This document shows, piece by piece, positions 41,408-50,400 of a stretch of DNA of 53,269 bases (within the stretch, counting starts at the first letter, position 1; each line of letters begins with the position of its first letter). The notes beneath the pieces were generated by a model. The model made no database searches. It was not told the origin of the DNA and was given only the letters and a program-made list of their open reading frames with translations. This stretch comes from Cupriavidus sp. (GTDB lineage: Bacteria; Pseudomonadota; Gammaproteobacteria; Burkholderiales; Burkholderiaceae), in assembly GCA_031180665.1 (NCBI GenBank), contig JAPSLP010000035.1, positions 1-53,269 of the forward strand, written 5' to 3'. The translations under genes and the position numbers were made by a program.

Positions 41408-42910
41408 ATGATGCACACCACCGCGCCTGCCGCCGAGCTGCAGGACAGCGCGTCCGTCCACCATGGCAACGCGCTGATCAAGCCGTCGTACGACGAACGG
41501 CTGACCAACGAAGACCTCGCGCCGCTGAAGAAGCAGACCTGGAGCACCTACAACATCTTCGCCTTCTGGATGTCGGACGTGCACAGCGTCGGCGGCTATA
41601 TCACCGCCGGCAGCCTGTTCGCACTGGGCCTGAGCAGTTGGCAGGTGCTGGTCGCGCTGCTGGTCGGCATCGTCATCGTGCAGTTCTTCTGCAATCTGGT
41701 GGCCAAGCCCAGCCAGATCACCGGCACGCCCTACCCGGTGATCTGCCGCGCCTCGTTCGGCGTGCTGGGCGCCAATATCCCGGCGGTGATCCGCGGCCTG
41801 ATCGCGGTGGCCTGGTATGGGATCCAGACCTATCTGGCCTCGTCGGCCTTCCTGATCCTGGCGCTGCACTTCTTCCCGTCGTTGGCGCCCTATGCCGACG
41901 TCAAGCTGCATGGCTTCGCCGGGCTGTCGACGCTGGGCTGGGCCGCGTTCATGACGCTGTGGGTGCTGCAGGCGCTGGTGTTCTGGACCGGCATGGAGAC
42001 GATCCGCAAGTTCATCGACTGGGCCGGCCCCGCGGTCTATGTGGTGATGATCCTGCTGGCGATCTGGCTGGTGAACAAGGCCGGCTGGAGCAACATCAGC
42101 TTCACGCTGAGCTTCGTCAAGTACAGCGGCTGGGAAGCGGTGCCGGTGATGCTGACCGCGATCGCGCTGGTGGTCTCGTACTTCTCCGGCCCGATGCTGA
42201 ACTTCGGCGACTTCTCGCGCTATGCGAAAAACTTCGGCGCGGTTCGCAAGGGCAACTTCTGGGGGCTGCCGATCAACTTCCTCGGCTTCTCGCTGCTGAC
42301 CGTGATCACCACCTCGGCCACGCTGCCGGTGTTCGGCAAGCTGATCACCGACCCGGTCGAGACCGTCAGCCATATCGACAGCACCTTCGCGATGGTGCTG
42401 GGCGCGCTGACCTTCATGATCGCCACCATCGGCATCAACATCGTCGCCAACTTCGTGTCGCCGGCGTTCGACTTCTCCAACGTCTCGCCCAAGCACATCA
42501 GCTGGCGCACCGGCGGCATGATCGCCGCGGTCGGCTCGATCTTCATCACGCCGTGGAATCTGTACAACAACCCGCAGGTCATCCACTACACGCTGGACGT
42601 GCTGGGCGCCTTCATCGGGCCACTGTTCGGCATCCTGATCTCCGACTACTACCTGGTGCGCCGCCAGCGGGTCGACGTCGACGAGCTGTACACGATGCGC
42701 CCGCAAGGCAAGTACTGGTACACCAAGGGCTACAACCCGGTGGCGATCGCCACCATGATCCCGGCCGCGATCATTCCGATCCTGTGCGTGGTGGTGCCGG
42801 CCTGGCAGGGCCTGGCCAACTACAGCTGGTTCATCGGCATGGGCATCGCGCTGGTGCTGTACCGCGTGCTGGCGCGCCGCATGATGCCGCACTTCTTCGC
42901 GACCGCCTGA
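41408..42910 (+). CDS. NCS1-family nucleobase/ureide transporter
   Basis: This 500-residue, roughly 12-span inner-membrane protein is an NCS1 permease, the family of the hydantoin carrier Mhp1, the allantoin permease PucI and cytosine/uracil carriers. SVGGYITAGSLFALGLSSWQ and the PYPVICRASFGVLGANIPAVIRGLIAVAWYGIQT segment are hallmark regions. Its neighbours (hydantoin/allantoin racemase and allantoinase) suggest allantoin or a hydantoin as substrate. GAGGAGA precedes the ATG at 41408; the adjacent ATG at 41411 is equally possible. Confidence 0.93.
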   Translation: MMHTTAPAAELQDSASVHHGNALIKPSYDERLTNEDLAPLKKQTWSTYNIFAFWMSDVHSVGGYITAGSLFALGLSSWQVLVALLVGIVIVQFFCNLVAKPSQITGTPYPVICRASFGVLGANIPAVIRGLIAVAWYGIQTYLASSAFLILALHFFPSLAPYADVKLHGFAGLSTLGWAAFMTLWVLQALVFWTGMETIRKFIDWAGPAVYVVMILLAIWLVNKAGWSNISFTLSFVKYSGWEAVPVMLTAIALVVSYFSGPMLNFGDFSRYAKNFGAVRKGNFWGLPINFLGFSLLTVITTSATLPVFGKLITDPVETVSHIDSTFAMVLGALTFMIATIGINIVANFVSPAFDFSNVSPKHISWRTGGMIAAVGSIFITPWNLYNNPQVIHYTLDVLGAFIGPLFGILISDYYLVRRQRVDVDELYTMRPQGKYWYTKGYNPVAIATMIPAAIIPILCVVVPAWQGLANYSWFIGMGIALVLYRVLARRMMPHFFATA

Positions 42911-42946
42911 CACCCGCCCCCGACGATCCGACCACCGACGTTTGCC

Positions 42947-43681
42947 ATGAAGCTCAAGATCATCAATCCCAATACCACGCAAAGCATGACCGACAAGATC
43001 GGCCAATGCGCCCGCACCGTGGCCTCGTCCGACACGCGCATCGTCGCGGTCAGCCCGCGCATGGGTCCGGCTTCCATCGAGAGCCACTATGACGAAGCGC
43101 TGTCGGTGCCGGGCATCCTCGAGGAAATCCGGCTGGGCGAGGCCGACGGCGTCGACGGCTACGTGATCGCCTGCTTCGGCGATCCGGGGCTGTACGCAGC
43201 GCGGGAGATGGCGCGCGGGCCGGTGATCGGCATCGCCGAGGCCGCCATGCACATGGCCAGCCTGATCGGCACCAGCTTCAGCGTCGTCACCACGCTGGCG
43301 CGCACCTGCAATATCGCCTGGCATCTGGCCGAGCGCTACGGCATGGAGCGCTTCTGCCGCAACGTGCACGCCTGCGATCTGCCCGTGCTGGAGCTGGAGC
43401 GGCCGGGTTCGGACGCGCGCCGCATCATCACCGAATCGTGCCGCCAGGCGCTGGCGCAGGACCGCAGCGACTGCATCGTGCTCGGCTGCGCCGGCATGAC
43501 CGACCTGTGCGAGGAGATCGCCGACGCGATCGGCGCGCCGGTCATCGACGGCGTGGTGTCGGCGGTCAAGATGGTCGAGTCGCTGGTCGCGATCCGCCTG
43601 CGCACCAGCAAGCGTGGCGACTGGGCCAGGCCCTTGCCGAAGGCCTACGCCGGCATGCTGGCGCCGTTCGCGATCAACTGA
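42947..43681 (+). CDS. Aspartate/glutamate/hydantoin racemase family protein (allantoin racemase-like)
   Basis: This 244-residue cytosolic racemase has the family's paired catalytic cysteines: Cys76 in ACFGDPG and Cys181 in LGCAGMTD. The start MKLKIINPNTTQSMTDKI is typical of hydantoin/allantoin racemases (HyuE/HpxA type). Next to a PuuE-type allantoinase it most likely interconverts allantoin enantiomers so both can be degraded. It lies 36 bp after the transporter gene. Confidence 0.92.
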   Translation: MKLKIINPNTTQSMTDKIGQCARTVASSDTRIVAVSPRMGPASIESHYDEALSVPGILEEIRLGEADGVDGYVIACFGDPGLYAAREMARGPVIGIAEAAMHMASLIGTSFSVVTTLARTCNIAWHLAERYGMERFCRNVHACDLPVLELERPGSDARRIITESCRQALAQDRSDCIVLGCAGMTDLCEEIADAIGAPVIDGVVSAVKMVESLVAIRLRTSKRGDWARPLPKAYAGMLAPFAIN

Positions 43682-43719
43682 GACGACGCCCCCCTCATCG
43701 ATTTCCGCCTTCGCCGATC

Positions 43720-44769
43720 ATGTCCACTCCGCTCTCTCCTTCCCGCTCGCCGGCCGGCGCCGATGCCGTCCCACTCCACGCCGGCCAACCCTATCCCCGC
43801 AACCTGATCGGCTACGGCGCGCAGCCGCCGCACGCCCAATGGCCGGGCGGCGCGCGCGTGGCGCTGCAGTTCGTGCTCAATTACGAGGAAGGCGGCGAGA
43901 ACTGCGTGCTGCACGGCGACGCGGCCTCCGAGCAGTTCCTCTCCGAGATCGTGGGCGCGGCGGCCTACCCCGACCGCCATATGAGCATGGAGAGCATCTA
44001 CGAATACGGCTCGCGTGCCGGCGTCTGGCGCATCCTGCGCGAGTTCGAGCAGCGCGGCCTGCCGCTGACCATCTTCGGCGTGTCGATGGCCCTGCAGCGC
44101 CATCCCGAGCTGACCCGCGCCTTCGTCGAGCTGGGCCACGAGATCGCCTGCCACGGCTGGCGCTGGATCCACTACCAGAACATCGACGAGGCCACCGAGC
44201 GCGAGCACATGCGCATCGCGATGCAGATCATCCGCGAGCTGACCGGCAGCGCGCCGCTGGGCTGGTACACCGGCCGCGACAGCCCCAACACGCGGCGCCT
44301 GGTGGTCGAGCACGGCGGCTTCGTCTACGACTCGGACTACTACGGCGACGACCTGCCGTTCTGGACCGAGGTGCAGACGAGCAACGGCGAGACGAAACCG
44401 CATCTGGTGGTGCCCTACACGCTGGACTCGAACGACATGCGCTTTGCCACGCCGCAGGGCTTCAACACCGGCGAACAGTTCTTCCAGTATCTAAAGGACG
44501 CGTTCGACGTGCTGTACGCCGAAGGCGACCCGCAGGGGCTGAACCAGCCCAAGATGCTGTCGATCGGCATGCATTGCCGGCTGCTCGGCCGCCCCGGGCG
44601 CTTTCGCGCGCTGCAGCGTTTCCTGGACTACGTGCAGTCGCACGACAAGGTCTGGATCGCGCGCCGCATCGACATCGCGCGGCACTGGATCGAGACGCAT
44701 CCCCATGTGGGCTCGTCGCGCCCGCCGATGGCGGCGGCCGTGCAGGGCGATCTGTCGCTGGCGCTCTGA
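43720..44769 (+). CDS. puuE: PuuE-type allantoinase (polysaccharide deacetylase fold)
   Basis: PuuE opens the allantoin ring to allantoate and is unrelated to the amidohydrolase allantoinase AllB. The 349-residue product has the NodB-type fold with NYEEGGENCVLHGD, RHMSMESIYEYGSRAGVWRILREFEQRGLPLTIFGVSMAL, CHGWRWIHY and GWYTGRDSPNTRRLV segments, all PuuE-like. The ATG at 43720 follows the racemase stop by 38 bp. The next catabolic steps (allantoate hydrolysis) are not encoded in the window. Confidence 0.92.
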   Translation: MSTPLSPSRSPAGADAVPLHAGQPYPRNLIGYGAQPPHAQWPGGARVALQFVLNYEEGGENCVLHGDAASEQFLSEIVGAAAYPDRHMSMESIYEYGSRAGVWRILREFEQRGLPLTIFGVSMALQRHPELTRAFVELGHEIACHGWRWIHYQNIDEATEREHMRIAMQIIRELTGSAPLGWYTGRDSPNTRRLVVEHGGFVYDSDYYGDDLPFWTEVQTSNGETKPHLVVPYTLDSNDMRFATPQGFNTGEQFFQYLKDAFDVLYAEGDPQGLNQPKMLSIGMHCRLLGRPGRFRALQRFLDYVQSHDKVWIARRIDIARHWIETHPHVGSSRPPMAAAVQGDLSLAL

Positions 44770-44945
44770 AGACGCGGTGCGGATGGCGGGATGGTTGCCG
44801 GCGCGCACCGTCGTGGTGCCTGGCCCGATCGCCGGATCGGTGCGCGCACCTGGCAGCGTTTCGGACCGGTGCCGCCGGCTTTGTGTACGATATGCGGATC
44901 GTTCGTCGCCAATCGCGGTGACAAAGTCCACCGCGCATCGTCACA

Positions 44946-45854
44946 ATGCCATCACTTCGCAAGCCGACCGGCGGCAAGACGGCCGCCGCCTCGGCGACCA
45001 CGCCGGCCGCCCGCAAGACCGCCGCCGGCAAACCCGCTGTCCGCAGGACGGCGTCCCGCGGCGCCGCCTCGCCCACTGAGGACGCGCAGGCCATGACCGC
45101 CGCAGCCGCAACCAATACGGCAGGCAACGCTGCCGCCGATGCCGCGGCCAACACCCCCGACAGCCCGGAGAACGGCACCGCCGAGGCCTCGGCCACCGAG
45201 GCGATCTATCTGAGCCTGCTGTCGGCCATCATGGAACACCGGCTGCTGGCCGGCACCAAGCTGGTCGAGGAGCGGTTATGCGAGGTCACAGGGGCCAGCC
45301 GCGCCCGCATCCGCCAGGTCTTCGCCCGGCTGGCGCACGAGAAGCTGGTCACGCTGGTGCCGAACCGCGGCGCTTTCATCGCCAGCCCGACGGTCGAGGA
45401 GGCGCATCAGGTCTTCCAGACGCGCCAGGTCATCGAGCCCGAACTGGCCGCCACGCTGGCGCGCCACGCGACACCCGCCAAGGTTCGCAGCCTGCAGCGG
45501 CATGTGCAGGAAGAGGACGCGGCGCGCGCACGCGGCGACCGCGCCGCGGTGATCCGGCTATCGGGGGAATTCCATATCCTGCTGGCGGAAATGGCGGGCA
45601 ACGCCATCCTGGAGAAGGTCATCCGCGAGATGGTCTCGCTGACCTGCCTGATCATCACGCTGTACGACCGGCCCGGCGCGCCCGCCTGCCCCGAGCACGA
45701 GCATCGCGACCTGATCGCGGCGATCGAGAAGCGCGACGAGGGCGCGGCCCGCGCGGTGATGCGCGAGCACCTTGAGCATATCGAAGGGTCGCTGGACCTG
45801 ACCGTGACCGAGGTCGGCGCCCCGGATTTCTACAGCATCTTCAACAAGGGCTGA
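44946..45854 (+). CDS. GntR family transcriptional regulator (FCD type) with basic N-terminal extension
   Basis: This 302-residue regulator has an N-terminal winged helix (about 83-150) and an FCD ligand-binding domain (about 155-285; metal-type residues in EFHILLAEMAGN and EHEHRDLIAAI). It probably controls the upstream ureide genes through the 41287 palindrome. Its first ~80 residues are an Ala/Thr/Lys/Arg-rich low-complexity tail resembling histone H1-like sequence. Later starts exist (M50) but no better ribosome site was found. A TACGAT at 44887-44892 is a possible -10. It ends 13 bases before the convergent sco1. Confidence 0.9.
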   Translation: MPSLRKPTGGKTAAASATTPAARKTAAGKPAVRRTASRGAASPTEDAQAMTAAAATNTAGNAAADAAANTPDSPENGTAEASATEAIYLSLLSAIMEHRLLAGTKLVEERLCEVTGASRARIRQVFARLAHEKLVTLVPNRGAFIASPTVEEAHQVFQTRQVIEPELAATLARHATPAKVRSLQRHVQEEDAARARGDRAAVIRLSGEFHILLAEMAGNAILEKVIREMVSLTCLIITLYDRPGAPACPEHEHRDLIAAIEKRDEGAARAVMREHLEHIEGSLDLTVTEVGAPDFYSIFNKG

Positions 45855-45867
45855 GCCGCACCTCGCC

Positions 45868-46497
45868 TCAGGACAGCAGCTGCTTCATGTCCTTGACGAT
45901 CGGCTCGGTGCCCTGGCCGTGGCGGATGAACAGCCGCAGGCGCCCTTCCGGATCGAACACATAACTGCCGGCCGAATGGTCGACCGTGTAGTTGCCCGGC
46001 GCGCTGCCGGGCACCTTGGCGTAGAACACCTTGAAGTCCTTGGTGATCTGGCGCAGCGCCGCTTCGTCGGCGGGCCGCATGCCCAGGAAGCGCGGATCGA
46101 AGGCCGGCACGTACTGGGCCAGCAGCGCCTGCGTGTCGCGCTCGGGATCGACCGTGATGAACAGCACCTGGACGCGATCGGCGTCGGGGCCGAGCTGCTC
46201 CATTACGGTCTTCCACTCGACCATCGTGGTCGGGCAGACGTCCGGGCAATGGGTGTAGCCGAAGAACATCACCACGGCCTTGCCCTTGAAGTCCGCCAGC
46301 GTGCGCTGCTTGCCGGTGTGATCGGTCAGCTTGAAGTCCTTGCCGAATTCGCTGCCGCCGGTCACGTCGATATTCTGGAAGGTCGGCTTCTGCTGGCCGC
46401 AGGCGGCCAGCCCCAGCGCCAGCAGCGCGATCGTCAGAAAGCGCCGCAGGTTGGCCAGGGAAGGAAAGACGGACGGGGAAAACGAGGCGGTGCGCAT
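45868..46497 (-). CDS. SCO1/SenC family copper chaperone lipoprotein
   Basis: Sco proteins deliver copper to the CuA centre of cytochrome oxidase. From ATG 46497 the 209-residue protein has lipobox LAA-C33, the CPDVC copper motif (84-88), and the distal His in VDHSAG. It is membrane-anchored and faces the periplasm. It closes the leftward oxidase biogenesis cluster after ctaB. An in-frame ATG at 46650 would precede the lipoprotein signal by 51 residues and is rejected. Confidence 0.94.
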   Translation of the reverse strand: MRTASFSPSVFPSLANLRRFLTIALLALGLAACGQQKPTFQNIDVTGGSEFGKDFKLTDHTGKQRTLADFKGKAVVMFFGYTHCPDVCPTTMVEWKTVMEQLGPDADRVQVLFITVDPERDTQALLAQYVPAFDPRFLGMRPADEAALRQITKDFKVFYAKVPGSAPGNYTVDHSAGSYVFDPEGRLRLFIRHGQGTEPIVKDMKQLLS

Positions 46498-46639
46498 GGT
46501 GTCGGATCGGTTTGGGCTTGCGTGGCTTGCGTGGCTTGCTGCTTGTGGTCGCTTGTCTGCGTGTGCCCGAGGTCTGAAGTGGCGCGGCAGGCCCCCGGCA
46601 GCGGCGACTAGTATCGCCGATCGCGGCGCACCGTACCGT

Positions 46640-46662
46640 GGCCGCGACATCTTGTCGCGGCC
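46640..46662. other. Perfect hairpin between ctaB and sco1
   Basis: GGCCGCGACA and TGTCGCGGCC form a 10-bp stem with a 3-nt loop, ten bases after the ctaB stop. There is no T-run, so it may protect the ctaB mRNA end. The rest of the 174-bp gap holds a short CTTGCGTGG duplication at 46518-46536 and nothing else notable. Confidence 0.55.
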
Positions 46663-46671
46663 CGGCCGCCA

Positions 46672-47613
46672 TCACGGCTGTGGCACGAACTTGAAGTAGT
46701 GGTCGATCAGCAGCGCGGCGAACAGCAGCGACAGATAGACGATCGAGAAGCGGAAGGTGCGCTGCGCCAGCGCGTCCGAGTATTGCCGGTACAGCTTCCA
46801 CGCGTAGGCGAGAAAGATGCCGCCCAGCACCAGCGCCGCCGCCAGATAGATGTAGCCACTCATGCCGTAGACGAAGGGCAGCAGCGTGGCCGCAATCATC
46901 ACCAGCGTGTACAGCAGGATGTGCAGCAGCGTGAAGCGCTCGCCGTGCGTGATCGGCAGCATCGGCAGGCCCGACTTCGCATAGTCGGCGCGGCGGTACA
47001 GCGCCAGCGCCCAGAAATGCGGCGGGGTCCAGGTGAAGATGATCAGCACCAGGAACCAGGCCTCGGCCGGCACGTCGCCAGCCACCGCGGCCCACCCCAG
47101 CGCGGGCGGCATCGCGCCCGACAGGCCGCCGATCACGATGTTCTGCGGCGTGGCGGGCTTGAGCAGGATCGTGTAGACCACGGCGTAGCCGACAAAGGTG
47201 GCGAAGGTCAGCCACATGGTCAGGTCGTTGGTGAACACGTGCAGCAGCCACATGCCGGCGCCGCCCAGCACCAGCGAGAACACCAGGATCTGGCTCGTGC
47301 CGATCTCGCCGGTGGCCGACGGGCGCCACGCGGTGCGGCGCATCAGCGCGTCGACCTTCTGCTCGACCAGGCAGTTGATCGCGAAGGCGCCGGCGGCCAG
47401 CAGCCAGATGCCGGCGGCGCCGCCGATCAGCACGCGCCACGGCACCATGCCGGGCGTGGCGAGGAACATGCCGATGATGGCGCAGAAGACCGCCAGTTGC
47501 GTCACGCGCGGCTTGGTCAGCGCGGCGTACTGGCGGACGAGGTGGCGCAGCCGGCTGGGCGGTTGCTGGGTCTGGGTAGCGGTGGTGGCCACGGGAGCAG
47601 TCTTGTCTTTCAT
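46672..47613 (-). CDS. ctaB: Protoheme IX farnesyltransferase (heme O synthase)
   Basis: CtaB attaches a farnesyl chain to heme b, the first step to heme a. The 313-residue multi-span UbiA-type prenyltransferase has KPRVTQLAVFCAIIGM near its start and the first substrate motif NCLVEQKVDALMRRTAWRP (about 85-103). The second loop IFTWTPPHFWALALYRRADY is also present. Its ATG overlaps the ctaA stop (ATGA), so the two heme-modifying enzymes are translationally coupled. Confidence 0.96.
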   Translation of the reverse strand: MKDKTAPVATTATQTQQPPSRLRHLVRQYAALTKPRVTQLAVFCAIIGMFLATPGMVPWRVLIGGAAGIWLLAAGAFAINCLVEQKVDALMRRTAWRPSATGEIGTSQILVFSLVLGGAGMWLLHVFTNDLTMWLTFATFVGYAVVYTILLKPATPQNIVIGGLSGAMPPALGWAAVAGDVPAEAWFLVLIIFTWTPPHFWALALYRRADYAKSGLPMLPITHGERFTLLHILLYTLVMIAATLLPFVYGMSGYIYLAAALVLGGIFLAYAWKLYRQYSDALAQRTFRFSIVYLSLLFAALLIDHYFKFVPQP

Positions 47614-48782
47614 GAGGCGCGCGCCGTGTCGGCCGGGCGATTTGCGCCGGCGGCATCGGGAGCCGGGGCGTCAGGGGCGGCAGCGGGGGCGCGATCGAAT
47701 GAACCGGGGGCCGCAGCGGTGGCGGCACGGGTCGCGAGCCCTATATTGTAATTGAGCCTGACCAACAGCATCAGCAGCACCGCCGCGCCGCCGTTATGGG
47801 CGACTGCCGGCAAAAGCGGCCAATCGAGCACGATATTCGACAAACCGGTCGCCAATTGCAACACGAGTACCGCCAGCAGCCAGTGCGACGCCCGCGCCAA
47901 CGGCGCGAAATGGCGCGTGCGCAGCGCGAACCAGGCCAGATAGCCCAGCACCACCACCGCAAAGCCGCGGTGCACCCAGTGGATCGCCACCAGCGCCGAA
48001 TGCGGGATGTAGTCGCCGTCGGCCGTCATGCCCAGCGGCCGCCACAGCGTGAAGCCATGGCGGAAGTCCATCTCCGGAATCCATTGCCCATTGCACAGGG
48101 GGAAGTCGGTGCAGGCCAGCACCGCGTAATTGGTGCTGACCCAGCCGCCCAGGAAGATCTGGATCACCAGCAGTGCCAGCGCGATCCGTCCCGGCCAGCG
48201 CAAGCCAGCCGCCGCCGGCGCGATCGTTCGCGGCGGGTCGCTGCGCGAGCCCAGCCAGATCAGCGCCGCCAGCAGCGCCATGCCCAGCAGCAGATGGGTG
48301 ACCACGATGATCGGCTGCAGCTTCATCGTGACGGTGAAGGCGCCGAACGCCCCCTGTACGCACACCAGCAGCAGCACGCCGGTGGCGAACCACGGCGACT
48401 GCTTCAGCTCGCGGCGCTTGCTCCAGGCCAGCACCACCAGCGCGATGATCAGCACCCCGACCGCCATGGCGAAATACCGGTGCAGCATCTCGATCCAGGC
48501 CTTGGCCCACGTCACCGGCCCGCTGGGCAGGGCCGTTTCCGCCGCGCGAATGTGCTCGACGGCCGCATAGGGGTTCGAATGGCCATAGCAGCCGGGCCAG
48601 TCCGGGCAGCCCAGCCCCGAGTCGGTCAGCCGGGTGAAGCTGCCGAACATGATCAGGTCCAGCGTCAGGAACGCGGTGATCCAGACCAGCTTGCGGTATT
48701 TGTCGCGGCTGCCGCGGGCCAGCACATAGCTGAGCGGCAGCAGCGCCAGCAGCAGGCCGATCAGGGCGAGTTGAGTCAGCAT
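47610..48782 (-). CDS. ctaA: Heme A synthase
   Basis: CtaA oxidises heme O to heme A. The 390-residue, eight-span protein has conserved histidines in LHRYFAMAVG, VTHLLLGMALL, IHWVHRG and VAHNGGAA. It also has the GSFTRLTDSGLGCPDWPGCYG loop with two cysteines. The C-terminal 40 residues are Ala/Pro-rich. It overlaps ctaB and lies ten bases after the thioredoxin-like assembly gene. Confidence 0.95.
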   Translation of the reverse strand: MLTQLALIGLLLALLPLSYVLARGSRDKYRKLVWITAFLTLDLIMFGSFTRLTDSGLGCPDWPGCYGHSNPYAAVEHIRAAETALPSGPVTWAKAWIEMLHRYFAMAVGVLIIALVVLAWSKRRELKQSPWFATGVLLLVCVQGAFGAFTVTMKLQPIIVVTHLLLGMALLAALIWLGSRSDPPRTIAPAAAGLRWPGRIALALLVIQIFLGGWVSTNYAVLACTDFPLCNGQWIPEMDFRHGFTLWRPLGMTADGDYIPHSALVAIHWVHRGFAVVVLGYLAWFALRTRHFAPLARASHWLLAVLVLQLATGLSNIVLDWPLLPAVAHNGGAAVLLMLLVRLNYNIGLATRAATAAAPGSFDRAPAAAPDAPAPDAAGANRPADTARAS

Positions 48783-48792
48783 GGGCCCTCCA

Positions 48793-49452
48793 TCAGCCGA
48801 TGCGGTTGTACTTGAGCAGGCGGCTGAGGTCCGAATGCACCTTTTTCGGGTCCGGGTCCTTGGGAAACCGCATCATCAGATTGCCGAGCGGATCGACCAG
48901 ATACAGCGTCGCCTCGACGGCCTGGCCCTCCGCGGGCGGCAGCCAGCCGCGGATCTGCTCGCGGTTCATGCGCAGGAAGCGCACGCCGGCATAGGGCTCG
49001 TTGTAGGCCGCCGTCAGGCGCGGATCGATCGGACCGTCGTCGCTGACCAGCCAGACCGGCACGATGCGCTCGCGTTCCTTGCCCTGCCCGGCCCGGATCT
49101 GCCGGATCGTGAACAGCCGCTTCGCGCAGGCCTCGTCGCACGCGGCGCTGTCGGTCGACACCAGCAGCCACTTGCCCTTGAAGTCCTGCAGCGGCACCGC
49201 CTGGCCGCGCTCGTCGGTCACGCGCACGGCCGGCGCCGGGCGCTGCGGCTCGATCAGCGTGCCGTAGTTGGTCTGCCCGCCGTCCGGCCGGAACACGTAG
49301 TAGGTCAGATACGAGGCGATGACCGGTGACGCACAAACCAGCAGCAGCAACAGCATCTGGATCCGGCCGCGGCGCGTGCGGGCATCGATGCGCGGATCGC
49401 TGCGGGAGTCTTGCGGCGCGGCCGGCTTGGCCGTGGCGGGATCGGAAGGCAT
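48793..49452 (-). CDS. Membrane-anchored thioredoxin/Sco-like oxidase assembly protein
   Basis: This 219-residue protein has one N-terminal membrane span (33-54) and a periplasmic thioredoxin-like domain with a CDEAC motif (Cys105, Cys109), the same CxxxC spacing as Sco. It lacks a clear distal copper His in the usual place. A protein of this type sits between SURF1 and ctaA in many betaproteobacterial oxidase clusters. A role in copper or thiol handling during oxidase assembly is an inference. Confidence 0.85.
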   Translation of the reverse strand: MPSDPATAKPAAPQDSRSDPRIDARTRRGRIQMLLLLLVCASPVIASYLTYYVFRPDGGQTNYGTLIEPQRPAPAVRVTDERGQAVPLQDFKGKWLLVSTDSAACDEACAKRLFTIRQIRAGQGKERERIVPVWLVSDDGPIDPRLTAAYNEPYAGVRFLRMNREQIRGWLPPAEGQAVEATLYLVDPLGNLMMRFPKDPDPKKVHSDLSRLLKYNRIG

Positions 49453-49470
49453 GGATAGTCGTTGGAGTGA

Positions 49471-50313
49471 TTAATCGTCGTTGCGGGCACCGCCCGCAGG
49501 GGCCGCGCCGGTGGCCCGGCCGGCATCGGCCGGCATGGCCAGCCGCCGGGCACGCCGCCAGGTCAGCACCACCAGCAGTACCAGCGTCAGCGCGGCCAGA
49601 CCATACCACTGAAAGGCATAGCCGTAGTGGCGCTCGACGCCCAGGTCCGCGCGCGCCCAGTCGCGCGCCAGGCCATCGCCGCTGTCGCTGCGCTGCTGCA
49701 GCACGAAGGGCTGCAGGGGCGTACCGAGTTCGGCGGCGAAGGCCTCCAGGTCCAGGTTCTGCCGGATGCGTTCGCCGCGCTGGGCATCGTCGCCGCCGAG
49801 CTGATAGACCCTGGGCACATCGGCCAGTGCCACGCCCTGCAGCGTCACCGTGCCCTCCGGCGTCGGAAACGGCGCGATGCGGGTGCGGTCCTGCGCGTTG
49901 CGCGGCAGCCAGCCGCGCAGCACCAGCACGGCGCGAGGGGCTTGCGTGGCGGCGGCGGTGCGGTTGCCGTCGGCGCCCGCGTCATCGTCTGGTCGCAGCG
50001 GCGTCAGCACCAGGAAGCCGCTGCGGCTGTCCTGCCCATTGCCGTGCGGACGGTTCTCCAGCAGCACGGTGTGAGCCGGATCGAACCGGCCGCGCACCAC
50101 CACGTTGCGCGCGACCAGTTCGGCCGCCGGCAGCGGCGGCGGCGCCGTGCCGATCCGCAGCGGCGGCGCATTGGCCAGCGCGCGCAGCCGCTCGGCGCGC
50201 GCGATCTTGTCGTGGGCCCGGCCGAGCTGCCAGTTGCCCAGCGCGCTGGTCACCGCGATGACGACCAGCGCCGCCACCGTCGGCACCGGGCTCAGGGCGC
50301 GCAGCAGCGTCAT
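49471..50313 (-). CDS. SURF1 family oxidase assembly protein
   Basis: SURF1 helps insert heme a into subunit I. The 280-residue product has two membrane spans (about 12-28 and 238-258). The family motif GNWQLGRAHDK follows the first span, and VRGRFDPAHTVLLENRP lies in the periplasmic loop. The YGYAFQWYGLAALTLVLL segment makes the second span. The start at 50313 gives a short positive N-terminus before the first span. It is divergent from the small membrane protein gene at 50401. Confidence 0.94.
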   Translation of the reverse strand: MTLLRALSPVPTVAALVVIAVTSALGNWQLGRAHDKIARAERLRALANAPPLRIGTAPPPLPAAELVARNVVVRGRFDPAHTVLLENRPHGNGQDSRSGFLVLTPLRPDDDAGADGNRTAAATQAPRAVLVLRGWLPRNAQDRTRIAPFPTPEGTVTLQGVALADVPRVYQLGGDDAQRGERIRQNLDLEAFAAELGTPLQPFVLQQRSDSGDGLARDWARADLGVERHYGYAFQWYGLAALTLVLLVVLTWRRARRLAMPADAGRATGAAPAGGARNDD

Positions 50314-50400
50314 CGCTGGAACGGCTGGAATGGCCGCAGCGGCGCGAACGGCCGCGGGAACGCGGTGCGATAATGGCGCACCTTTGTCCCGACCGCCGCC

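Noticed and set aside
41303..43369. A 2-kb minus-strand open frame opposite the NCS1 and racemase genes
   Set aside because: Arg/His/Gln/Asp-rich antisense shadow of conserved genes; no recognisable domain or ribosome site.
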